From NCBI RefSeq assembly GCF_946479715.1, contig NZ_CAMLHF010000045.1:1-30841 (forward strand): DNA of 30,841 bases. Direction: 5' to 3'. Positions 1 to 7,235 of the stretch are shown one piece after another. The notes beneath the pieces are model-generated. The model was not told the DNA's origin and ran no database searches. It saw only the letters and a program-made list of their open reading frames with translations. The position numbers and the translations under genes were made by a program. Position 1 is the first letter of the stretch. Each line of letters begins with the position of its first letter. The stretch comes from an uncultured Pedobacter sp. (lineage in GTDB: Bacteria > Bacteroidota > Bacteroidia > Sphingobacteriales > Sphingobacteriaceae).

Positions 1-282
1 GTATACATCACGAAATTTTAGCAAATAAATTTTGTTGGATTTTAAGCTTAATTAGTGTACCTTAACAGCAGATTCCGACAACCTGAAATTAATTAGCTCC
101 AGAAATCCAAAAACCTTCATTTCTACGCTAAAAATTCACAAAAATCAGAATTAAAAGTTCTTTATTTGATTAATATATTTATTTGAAAATCAGAAAATTA
201 AATACATATATATAAATTAAAAAATCATAAAAATTAGCCGATAAAAATTTACAAATACTAATTATTTTAGTAAATTAGAAAA
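1..282. other. AT-rich upstream region without a gene
   Basis: This stretch before the first gene is very AT-rich and contains no convincing coding frame on either strand. It presumably holds the promoter of the large outer-membrane protein gene that starts at 283, but I find no good TAnnTTTG box at a sensible distance. No terminator-like hairpin is visible. The left neighbour lies outside the window. Confidence 0.5.
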
Positions 283-3093
283 ATGACATCAAATAAAGAG
301 TTAAAACTACTGATAATCAAATCAATAATAACTTTAACATCAAGTATTATTTCACATACTGCTTTTGCACAACTTTTTGGCGGAGAACAAAACCCACTTA
401 GTGTAAAATGGCGACAAATAAATGCATCTGGCTTCAGGATCATCTTTCCGGACGAGCTCGAAAAAGAAGCCCAAAGAATGGCAAATACGCTGGGCTATAT
501 TTACCCCCATGTTGGAGGCAGTCTTGGAAGGCAAAAAACCACCATCCCACTGGTCCTTCAAAACCGTGGAGTGATTGCAAATGGCTTCGTTCAGCTAGCT
601 CCAAAAAAGTCCGAATTTTACACCACCCCTCCTCAGCAATTCGACAGTCAGGATTGGCTAAATAATCTTGCCGTTCACGAGCTCAGACACGTTGCTCAAT
701 ACGACAAATTAACCGGCGGAAAAGCCTACCCTTTTCCAGAGTATGTTTACTTCGCCTGGTTCGGAGTGAGCATACCACTTTGGTTTTTTGAAGGTGATGC
801 TGTGACCATCGAAACCTCAATCACAAATGCCGGTCGCGGAAGACAGCCTTCATGGATCATGCCTTACCGAACAAATTTGCTCGAAGGCAAAAATTTCTCA
901 TACAGCAAAGTCAGCTTCGGATCAGAAAAAGACATCACCCCCGGTTACTACCAACTCGGCTACCTGATGGCATCGAACATTAGAAAAGAATTTGGAAAAA
1001 ATATTTTCGACAGCCTGCTTACAGACATTCGTAAAAGACCAGTAAGACCATACCCCTTTTCGAACAGCCTGAAAAAGTTCACTAAGAGCGGATCAAAAAA
1101 ATGGTTTACCCAAACAACCGAAACTTTAAAAAAAGAATGGACCGCGCAATCTGAAAAAACCAAAACAGAAAACTACCCTATACTGAACCAAGATTCAAAA
1201 TTTGCGACCAACTACTTCCTCCCGGTAAAAATTAAAGACGGCAGAATTCTGACCCTGAAACAAAGCAAGGCAGAGACGGCACACTTCACAATAATCGACA
1301 GTGCAAAAAAAGAAACAAAACTGCTAAGCATCGGCTACCAGGAGCAGCCATGGTTTAGTTACGCAAACGACATTGTGGTTTGGGATGAGATCCGTTACGA
1401 TCCAAGATATCGCCAACGGAGTTACAGCGTAATTTGCAGCTACAACCTAAAAACCGGTCGGCAAAAAAAATTGACCAGCAGAAGCCGGATTTTCTCACCT
1501 GCTCTTTCTGCCGACGGAAAAAAAATAATCGCAGTAAAGTTTGACCTGAGCAACAAATGTAACCTGATAGAACTCGACACAGAAACGGGTGAGGTTCTAA
1601 ACACCATTCCTAATCCCGAAAATCTGATACTGCAAACTCCCGCTTACAACGCCGCCGGAAACCTGATCACCTACATCAGCGTTGGTGAAAAAGGAAAAGC
1701 CTTATGGGTAACTGACAGGGAAGAAAAAACAGAACAGTTGATAAAGGAAACGCAACAGCAGATAAGCAGACCGATATACATTAACCGAGGAATAGCTTTT
1801 AACGCGCACTACAACGGAATTGACAACATTTACAGCATAGACACCATTTCAAAAAAGATAAGCGCTCTGAGCGCCTCTAAATACGGCGCTTTTAATCCAA
1901 CACAAGCCGACAGCACAGCTTCCATTATTTTCAACAACTACACCCTAAGCGGTTATGGAATTTCAGAGATGCCGCTACAACCAAAACCGCCAGGCGATAA
2001 CAATTTCGTTTATTTCGGCAACGCCGTCCAAAAACAAGAGAACACAACGAATGTTTTCGACAATGTCCCAGACAGCAGTTACACCTCAAAACCATACCGC
2101 GCGCTAACAAACCTGTTCAATGTACACAGCATAATTCCGGTTATTGAAAACGAGTACCGCGGCGGACTACAACTAAATTCCGACAACCTGCTTAACACTT
2201 TCGGTTTTTTTGCAGGAGTGGATTATTACCGTGACCTGAAGAAATTCGAGTACAATGCAGGCTTTACTTTAAAAAGTTTTTACCCGATCATAAGGGCCAC
2301 CTACAGGAACCGCCCCCGAAGAACTTTCTATAACACAAAATCAGGCGTTCTGCAAGGCGATTGGAGAGAAAACAATGTCCAACTCCAGGCATCAGTTCCA
2401 ATAAGCTTAAACGCGCTAAATGAGACTTACAATTTTTCATTTAATGCACTAACCAGTTACACCCAAAGGTACCAGCCCGAAAACTTGCCCAAAAATTTCA
2501 TCAGCAAATTAATTTTCCCGATGGAATATAATTTCACATTTAACCACAGCACAGCGCAGGCTGCAAGAGACATTGCACCAAAATGGGCCCAGATACTGAG
2601 AATTTCTTACATGCACCAACCATTTGACGACAATCTTGCCGGCCGATTGTTCGCCGTTGAAGGATTTCTGTATTTCCCTGGCCTACTAAAAAATCACTCT
2701 TTCCTTGCCAATTTCAATTATCAAAACACATCAGGCATAAGATTGTACGACCAGGAAATAAACACCGTTTATGGGTACAGCAACATCAGAGCAAAGAGCG
2801 TTCTCAGAAACACCTTGCTTTTCAACTACCGCTTCCCTATCGTTTTCCCGGATTTAGAAATCGGCCCGCTTGCCTATATCAGAAACCTGAGGGCGGGTAT
2901 GTTTTGTCATTATGAAAACATTGGTAAAGAAACAAATTTAGCAGAGCCTAAAACTTTTGGTTTCGAATTGCGTAGTAGTATGAACGTACTGCGTTATCAG
3001 CCGATAGTGGATGTGGGCGCCAGGTGTGTTTTTGTAAACAAAGTGTATAACCAAAATCCTATATTAGAATTAATTTTAAACTATAGCTTTTAA
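283..3093 (+). CDS. Outer-membrane protein with gluzincin-like peptidase domain, beta-propeller and C-terminal barrel
   Basis: 936 aa. A signal peptide ends near residue 30 (THAFAQ). Residues about 40-290 resemble a peptidase-MA (gluzincin) domain: HELRH at 132-136 fits HExxH, and WFFEGDA at 167-173 offers Glu170 as a third zinc ligand. Residues about 300-570 look like a TolB/WD40-type propeller, with blade-like segments such as SPALSADGKK. From about 620 to the end there are alternating amphipathic strands finishing in Phe, as in outer-membrane barrels. The likely place is therefore the outer membrane, with the peptidase and propeller part on one face. Substrate and activity are unknown. C-ending codons (AAC, TAC, GAC) are visibly commoner than in neighbouring genes. 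The start follows an AT-rich leader and is the first Met before the signal peptide. The next gene begins 3 bases after the stop, suggesting co-transcription. The domain split is inferred by eye. Confidence 0.7.
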   Translation: MTSNKELKLLIIKSIITLTSSIISHTAFAQLFGGEQNPLSVKWRQINASGFRIIFPDELEKEAQRMANTLGYIYPHVGGSLGRQKTTIPLVLQNRGVIANGFVQLAPKKSEFYTTPPQQFDSQDWLNNLAVHELRHVAQYDKLTGGKAYPFPEYVYFAWFGVSIPLWFFEGDAVTIETSITNAGRGRQPSWIMPYRTNLLEGKNFSYSKVSFGSEKDITPGYYQLGYLMASNIRKEFGKNIFDSLLTDIRKRPVRPYPFSNSLKKFTKSGSKKWFTQTTETLKKEWTAQSEKTKTENYPILNQDSKFATNYFLPVKIKDGRILTLKQSKAETAHFTIIDSAKKETKLLSIGYQEQPWFSYANDIVVWDEIRYDPRYRQRSYSVICSYNLKTGRQKKLTSRSRIFSPALSADGKKIIAVKFDLSNKCNLIELDTETGEVLNTIPNPENLILQTPAYNAAGNLITYISVGEKGKALWVTDREEKTEQLIKETQQQISRPIYINRGIAFNAHYNGIDNIYSIDTISKKISALSASKYGAFNPTQADSTASIIFNNYTLSGYGISEMPLQPKPPGDNNFVYFGNAVQKQENTTNVFDNVPDSSYTSKPYRALTNLFNVHSIIPVIENEYRGGLQLNSDNLLNTFGFFAGVDYYRDLKKFEYNAGFTLKSFYPIIRATYRNRPRRTFYNTKSGVLQGDWRENNVQLQASVPISLNALNETYNFSFNALTSYTQRYQPENLPKNFISKLIFPMEYNFTFNHSTAQAARDIAPKWAQILRISYMHQPFDDNLAGRLFAVEGFLYFPGLLKNHSFLANFNYQNTSGIRLYDQEINTVYGYSNIRAKSVLRNTLLFNYRFPIVFPDLEIGPLAYIRNLRAGMFCHYENIGKETNLAEPKTFGFELRSSMNVLRYQPIVDVGARCVFVNKVYNQNPILELILNYSF

Positions 3094-3096
3094 GTC

Positions 3097-3375
3097 ATGA
3101 AGACCAAAACCATTTTCATCATCGCATTTACAGCAGTCATTACCATCTTTTTAATGATAAATACAGACGCCGTAGAGTTTAACTTCATTTTTGTAAAGAA
3201 AGATATTTCTAAACTGCTGGTAGTGGGTGTATGTACATTTGTTGGATTTGTACTGGGCTATTGGGCCGGCAGACCCAGAACTACTTTAAGCACCTATGAC
3301 AGGGTTGATACTCCGATAAAACCCGAAGACCGTAAAAAAGCGTTGAGCGATGAGGATCGCGATTACATTAGCTAG
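3097..3375 (+). CDS. LapA-like (DUF1049-type) small inner-membrane protein
   Basis: 92 aa with two hydrophobic helices, about residues 5-22 and 40-58. Between them lies a short polar stretch containing NTDAVEFNF, and the last 30 residues are charged (PEDRKKALSDEDRDYIS). This is the plan of LapA/DUF1049-domain proteins, in which two membrane helices bracket a short loop with a V-x-F-N-F-like strand. In gammaproteobacteria LapA acts with LapB in lipopolysaccharide assembly control; that role cannot be transferred here with confidence. It follows the outer-membrane protein gene by 3 bases and probably shares its transcript. The hairpin repeat at 3386 begins 10 bases after the stop. Confidence 0.65.
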   Translation: MKTKTIFIIAFTAVITIFLMINTDAVEFNFIFVKKDISKLLVVGVCTFVGFVLGYWAGRPRTTLSTYDRVDTPIKPEDRKKALSDEDRDYIS

Positions 3376-3385
3376 AAAATAAAAT

Positions 3386-3457
3386 CGTCATCTCGACAAC
3401 AGGAGAGATCTCTTGGTTATGCTTATTCAAGAGATCTCTCCTGTCGTCGAGATGACG
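3386..3457. repeat. REP-like intergenic hairpin, copy 1
   Basis: Two 30-base arms (3386-3415 and 3428-3457) are inverted copies with one mismatch, around a 12-base loop. Arms begin CGTCATCTCGAC and contain AGGAGAGATCTC. The element sits between the convergent ends of the LapA-like gene (plus) and the OsmC gene (minus). No T tract follows, so a classic terminator is unlikely. It shares sequence and layout with the element at 15247-15317. Confidence 0.85.
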
Positions 3458-3495
3458 GGGGTTATCGAAATAACGGGATTCAGATCAGAGTGACC

Positions 3496-3912
3496 TTACT
3501 GATGAATTTCGTATGTAAAATTCAGCGTAGCTGAACGCTCCAGAATATTAGATACCGAGCAATATTTTTCAAATGTTAAAGCAAGAGCCCTTTCCACTTT
3601 TTGAACATTTAGCGGCCCGTAAAGATCAAAATGTATGTTTATTACATCAAATATTGGTGGCATCTCCTCATCCTTGCGGGTAGCCTTAATATTGATCTTA
3701 ACATCATTTAATGGCTCCTTTTGCTTGGTTAACACATTCACAACATCAATTCCACTGCAACCTCCAAGGCCCACCAACAGCATCTCCATTGGTCTGAAGC
3801 CTTTACCTTCTCCACCAATTTCAGGCTTAGCATCCAGTTCTACAGTTTGACCGCTTGGGTTCTGAGCTTCAAAATTAAATTTATTGTTTTTACGTATCAG
3901 GTTAATTTCCAT
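3496..3912 (-). CDS. OsmC family protein (peroxiredoxin-like)
   Basis: 138 aa, the usual length of the OsmC/Ohr/YhfA superfamily. Family members reduce organic hydroperoxides using a pair of cysteines in the cytoplasm. Two cysteines sit where expected: one in the LVGLGGCSGIDVV motif at the start of the central helix, the other in FEKYCSVSNIL near the C-terminus. The segment SGQTVELDAKPEIGGEGKGFRPMEML is not reproduced in full here but covers about residues 20-45 and shows the typical PxEhL-type entry to the helix. The sequence looks closer to the general OsmC/YhfA group than to Ohr, so the physiological substrate is open. It lies 38 bases downstream of ispE on the same strand and may be co-transcribed with it. 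Confidence 0.85.
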   Translation of the reverse strand: MEINLIRKNNKFNFEAQNPSGQTVELDAKPEIGGEGKGFRPMEMLLVGLGGCSGIDVVNVLTKQKEPLNDVKINIKATRKDEEMPPIFDVINIHFDLYGPLNVQKVERALALTFEKYCSVSNILERSATLNFTYEIHQ

Positions 3913-3950
3913 TTGTAAATATCTTTATGCTTGTAATATGTTCTTTGGCA

Positions 3951-4754
3951 CTAAATGTTATAAAACACCTTATTGTTCTTTTCTAGTTCGGGTAATCTAA
4001 CATGATCCTCAAATATTGCAAAAACTGATGAACCACTCCCACTCATGGCAGCAAATATTGCTCCCTCATGATAAAGCGCTTGTTTTACCGCTGCTATTTC
4101 CGGGTATTTCAAAAACACAGTTTTTTCAAAATCATTCTTCAGGTTCGGTTTCCAGTCTTTTAACGGCAATTGGATTAACTCCTTTAATGACACACCGGAT
4201 TTATGAGGCACAATTCCACTATAAGCATCGGCAGTAGATACATGCACTGGGGGCTTAACCAATACAACCTTGTAGCCAGAAAGATCAACTTTAACTTCTC
4301 TAAACTCATCGCCCTTCCCCTCTGCAAAAACAGGTTTATTGTTAATGAAAAACGCACAATCGGCACCTAACTGCCTTGAATAATCTTCCATTTGATGGGT
4401 ATTTAAGCTCAATTGAAATTTATCATTCAGTAACTTGATCAGAAATGCAGCATCAGATGAACCACCACCTAAGCCGGCTCCAACTGGGATATTTTTAAGC
4501 AGCGTGATTTGTTGTGCAGGCAAGTCGAAATCCTTTTTAAGCAATTCAAATGCTTTTAGGCAGATGTTATCCTTAGTACTTCCAGGAATATCGATACCCT
4601 TTATCTGACAAGTGGTCTCCTCAGCATCTGTAATTTCTATAACATCATTTATTTTTACCGGATAAAATACCGTTTCCAGGTTGTGGTATCCGTCAGCTCT
4701 TTTTTCAGTTACATACAGACCAAGGTTTATCTTGGCATTAGCAAATGCAAGCAT
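3951..4754 (-). CDS. ispE: 4-diphosphocytidyl-2-C-methyl-D-erythritol kinase
   Basis: IspE phosphorylates CDP-methylerythritol at the 2-hydroxyl with ATP, in the non-mevalonate (MEP) route to isoprenoids. I place the start at the ATG at 4754, giving 267 aa beginning MLAFANAKINLGLYV; AKINLxL is the typical IspE N-terminus. An in-frame TTG at 4814 would add 20 residues with no family counterpart. Motifs are RADGYHNLETVF near residue 20, the GHMP-kinase ATP loop PVGAGLGGGSSDAAF near residue 90, and AAMSGSGSSVFAIF near the C-terminus. It is the first gene of a likely two-gene unit with the OsmC gene downstream. The upstream region 4755-5025 is shared with the divergent 240-aa gene. Confidence 0.93.
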   Translation of the reverse strand: MLAFANAKINLGLYVTEKRADGYHNLETVFYPVKINDVIEITDAEETTCQIKGIDIPGSTKDNICLKAFELLKKDFDLPAQQITLLKNIPVGAGLGGGSSDAAFLIKLLNDKFQLSLNTHQMEDYSRQLGADCAFFINNKPVFAEGKGDEFREVKVDLSGYKVVLVKPPVHVSTADAYSGIVPHKSGVSLKELIQLPLKDWKPNLKNDFEKTVFLKYPEIAAVKQALYHEGAIFAAMSGSGSSVFAIFEDHVRLPELEKNNKVFYNI

Positions 4755-4883
4755 TGATTTTGCGTTTATTGTTAAGCTGGCAAACTTACAAAAATCAGTG
4801 AGTGAATTTGGCAAATTTTGCTTTTTTGAGTATATTTATAGTCGCGGAATCATCGGCAGCTCAACTCCCTTTGAGTGCACTTA

Positions 4884-4935
4884 AGTCCACAGTGAGTCCA
4901 CGTTAACTCCACGTTTCACCTGAAAAAAGGTGGAC
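4884..4935. promoter_or_regulatory. 11-bp phased direct repeats, possible operator
   Basis: Three near-identical 7-mers, AGTCCAC (4884), AGTCCAC (4895) and ACTCCAC (4906), repeat with an exact 11-base period, about one helical turn. An inverted copy, GTGGAC, lies at 4930-4935. A perfect palindrome ACTTAAGT overlaps the first copy (4880-4887), and a weaker related AACTCCC lies at 4863. They lie in the divergent gap between ispE (minus) and the 240-aa gene (plus). A 7+4 spacing is the pattern bound by OmpR/PhoB-type regulators; that reading is an inference. Confidence 0.45.
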
Positions 4936-5025
4936 GCAATATGTAATTACAGTTTAGCCATAATGGATACAGCAATAAAGATCCGGGCAACAAACTGAAA
5001 ACTAACCAAACAATAAACTTAAAGA

Positions 5026-5748
5026 ATGGGAAAATTTGATGGGAAACAAATAGTTGGCCTTGTGGGCCCTATAATTTTTAAAAAGGGAAAAAACGGAACT
5101 ATTGTACAAACAAAAGCAACAAAGGTAAATCAGTCAGCAGCCACAAAAGAAAGTGCCAGCGTATTCGGAATAGCAAGTGCGTTTTCAAAAAATTTACGCG
5201 TAGATCTGACAAATATTACACAGAAGTTTTATGATGGAGGGATGGTTAATCGCTTAAACGTACAAAACCGCGCCATCTTTGAACAATGTTATAATAAAGA
5301 CACCAAAAAATTCACTTTTAATGAGACAAGCTTTAGTCGCCTGGCCGGGTTCGAATTTAATCTCAAATCACCGTTAATAAACAATCTTTGGGTAACGCCG
5401 CAGGTAATCTTATCGGGAAACAGCTTAACTTTAAGTCTGCCTGCTTTTGAAGTACCTGCAGAGCTAAAATTTCCGAATAATGCGAACACCTGTGAGCTCA
5501 CGGTTTTCCTTAGTTTGTATGTGCAAGATCAGGAGTTTCACGACCCTCCTGCTTATCAAAGCATAGAAATTAATAACGATCAAAAAAATGTACCGGCGCA
5601 AGAATTTATATTTGAAGTTCCGGATGGTTGCTTATGTATTGTGGGTATAAAACTTAATTATTTCTGGCGCTCACAAAACATTAAAACAGTAATTAATCAG
5701 AAAAATTTTAATCCTGCTGGAATATGCGCAGCCATCGTCACACCGTGA
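5026..5748 (+). CDS. Unrecognised 240-aa protein
   Basis: I do not recognise this protein with confidence. It has no signal peptide and no membrane helix. The N-terminal 60 residues are basic and Gly/Lys/Ser-rich (GLVGPIIFKKGKNGTIVQT), followed by a helix-like part and then by about 120 residues of alternating hydrophobic strands (LWVTPQVILSG, CELTVFLSLYVQ, CLCIVGIKLNYFW) that look like a beta-sandwich. The opening pattern, a short Gly/Val strand, then a basic Thr/Lys segment, then a helix, reminds me of the small DUF6266-like proteins frequent in Sphingobacteriaceae; this is from memory and weak. It stands alone, with a repeat-rich region before it and the thyA promoter after it, so it may be a separately regulated single-gene unit. 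The ATG at 5026 follows the A-rich leader CTTAAAGA. Confidence 0.6.
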   Translation: MGKFDGKQIVGLVGPIIFKKGKNGTIVQTKATKVNQSAATKESASVFGIASAFSKNLRVDLTNITQKFYDGGMVNRLNVQNRAIFEQCYNKDTKKFTFNETSFSRLAGFEFNLKSPLINNLWVTPQVILSGNSLTLSLPAFEVPAELKFPNNANTCELTVFLSLYVQDQEFHDPPAYQSIEINNDQKNVPAQEFIFEVPDGCLCIVGIKLNYFWRSQNIKTVINQKNFNPAGICAAIVTP

Positions 5749-5750
5749 AC

Positions 5751-5806
5751 ATTTGTTACTTTAGAATCCATAAACATTCTATATAATATGTACTTTTGTA
5801 ACAAAT
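5751..5806. promoter_or_regulatory. thyA promoter flanked by inverted repeat
   Basis: TACTTTTG at 5791-5798 matches the Bacteroidota -7 consensus TAnnTTTG and lies 28 bases before the thyA ATG. No clear -33 TTTG is present at the usual distance. A perfect 9-base inverted repeat, ATTTGTTAC (5751-5759) and GTAACAAAT (5798-5806), brackets the promoter, and its right half touches the -7 box. The box is the stronger part of this call. Confidence 0.5.
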
Positions 5807-5826
5807 AGCCTTTTTAAATTAATCAG

Positions 5827-6621
5827 ATGAAACAGTATTTAGATTTGATGCAACATGTGCTTGATCATGGCACACAAAAACATGACCGTACCGGAACCGG
5901 CACCATCAGTGTATTTGGATATCAGATGCGGTTTAATTTGCAGGAAGGCTTCCCTATGGTTACCACTAAAAAACTGCATTTAAAATCAATCATCCATGAA
6001 TTGATCTGGTTTTTAACCGGCGATACCAACATTAAGTATTTAAAGGATAATGGTGTAAGAATATGGGATGAATGGGCTGATGCTGACGGCAATTTAGGCC
6101 CTGTATATGGGTCGCAATGGCGCTCATGGCCTAAACCTGATGGCGGACATATAGATCAGATAGAACAAATCATCAATACTATTAAAAACAACCCGGATTC
6201 CAGACGTATCATTGTATCGGCATGGAATGTTGCCGAGGTAGAGCATATGGCGCTTCCTCCCTGCCATGCATTTTTCCAATTCTATGTTGCAGATGGAAAA
6301 TTAAGCTGCCAGCTATATCAGCGCAGTGCCGATATATTTTTAGGTGTTCCTTTTAATATTGCTTCTTATGCTTTGCTAACCATGATGGTTGCTCAGGTGT
6401 GTGGTTTGGAGTATGGCGATTTTATTCATACCCTTGGCGATGCGCACTTATACAACAATCATATTGAGCAGGCAAAACTGCAGTTGAGCAGAGATCCTAA
6501 AAAATTACCGATAATGGAAATAAACCCCGAGGTTAAAAACATCTTCGATTTTAAGTTTGAAGACTTTACATTGAAAGATTATGAAGCTCATCCGCATATT
6601 AAAGGAGTAGTTGCAGTATGA
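5827..6621 (+). CDS. thyA: Thymidylate synthase
   Basis: Converts dUMP to dTMP using methylenetetrahydrofolate, releasing dihydrofolate. At 264 aa it has the length of E. coli ThyA and appears collinear without gaps. Visible motifs are [12 protein letters not shown] (residues 20-31), the nucleophile Cys146 in [12 protein letters not shown], the phosphate-binding arginines [11 protein letters not shown] (124-134), and [22 protein letters not shown] (covered 165-185), plus the C-terminal [10 protein letters not shown]. Its stop overlaps the folA start by four bases (ATGA), so the two are translationally coupled; the product dihydrofolate is the substrate of the next enzyme. Confidence 0.98.
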   Translation: MKQYLDLMQHVLDHGTQKHDRTGTGTISVFGYQMRFNLQEGFPMVTTKKLHLKSIIHELIWFLTGDTNIKYLKDNGVRIWDEWADADGNLGPVYGSQWRSWPKPDGGHIDQIEQIINTIKNNPDSRRIIVSAWNVAEVEHMALPPCHAFFQFYVADGKLSCQLYQRSADIFLGVPFNIASYALLTMMVAQVCGLEYGDFIHTLGDAHLYNNHIEQAKLQLSRDPKKLPIMEINPEVKNIFDFKFEDFTLKDYEAHPHIKGVVAV

Positions 6622-7103
6622 TCGTTTCAATTGTAGTAGCTATTGCCCAAAATAATGCCATCGGTAAAAACAATCAGTTATTATGGCATTTACCAGCCGA
6701 TTTAAAACATTTTAAACAAATAACCAGCGGGCATACCATTATAATGGGCCGAAAAACCTATGATTCTATTGGCAGACCACTACCCAACAGACGTAACATC
6801 GTGATTACAAGAAATACTGACCTTGCCATTGAAGGCGTTGAGGTAGTAACTACTCTTGATGATGCTTTAGCACTTTGTGACAAGGACGAAGAAGTGTTTA
6901 TTGTAGGTGGTGCGCAAATCTATGAACATGCGCTTGGCAAAACTGATCGCATCTATCTTACCACCGTACACCAGACTTATGATGCAGATACCTTCTTTCC
7001 GGAAATTGATAAACAGACCTGGAAAGTAATAAATTCTGAAGATCATGAGCCTGATGAAAAAAATGTAGTAGCTTACACATTTTCGACACTTGAGCGGTAT
7101 TAA
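6618..7103 (+). CDS. folA: Dihydrofolate reductase
   Basis: Reduces dihydrofolate to tetrahydrofolate with NADPH. 161 aa, close to the usual 160. Motifs: [20 protein letters not shown] (7-26), the catalytic acid Asp28 just after it, [19 protein letters not shown] (about 40-58) with the NADPH-binding Gly-Arg-Lys-Thr, and [15 protein letters not shown] (about 92-106). It begins inside the last codons of thyA, with GGAG ten bases upstream of the ATG, an unusually recognisable ribosome site for this phylum. The thyA-folA pairing recycles the folate oxidised by ThyA. Confidence 0.97.
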   Translation: MIVSIVVAIAQNNAIGKNNQLLWHLPADLKHFKQITSGHTIIMGRKTYDSIGRPLPNRRNIVITRNTDLAIEGVEVVTTLDDALALCDKDEEVFIVGGAQIYEHALGKTDRIYLTTVHQTYDADTFFPEIDKQTWKVINSEDHEPDEKNVVAYTFSTLERY

Positions 7104-7178
7104 ACAATCTTTAAAGCAAATAGTTGGAGGCCTATAATAAAAACTTTCATAACGTGGCCTATTAATTAAAAAAATAAT

Positions 7179-7186
7179 TAGATTTG
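7179..7186 (+). promoter_or_regulatory. secDF promoter -7 box
   Basis: TAGATTTG matches the Bacteroidota -7 consensus TAnnTTTG. It lies 49 bases upstream of the secDF ATG and would leave a leader of about 40 bases, rich in A and T. No strong -33 element is visible 19-21 bases upstream. Two GGCCTAT copies (7129 and 7156) lie just before it. Confidence 0.5.
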
Positions 7187-7235
7187 CCGACTTGTTAAAA
7201 AAATATATAGCATATAGACTAATAATTACAAACAA

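Noticed and set aside
3386..3457. Hairpin as a Rho-independent terminator
   Set aside because: The stem is followed by GGGG on one side and lacks a U-rich tail; its similarity to the element at 15247 points to a repeat family.
4755..4814. N-terminal extension of ispE from a TTG codon
   Set aside because: The added 20 residues have no family counterpart, while MLAFANAKINLGL at the ATG at 4754 is the standard start.
4860..4940. Short tandem repeats as a CRISPR remnant
   Set aside because: Units are only 7 bases with 4-base spacers, far below CRISPR repeat and spacer lengths, and no cas gene is near.
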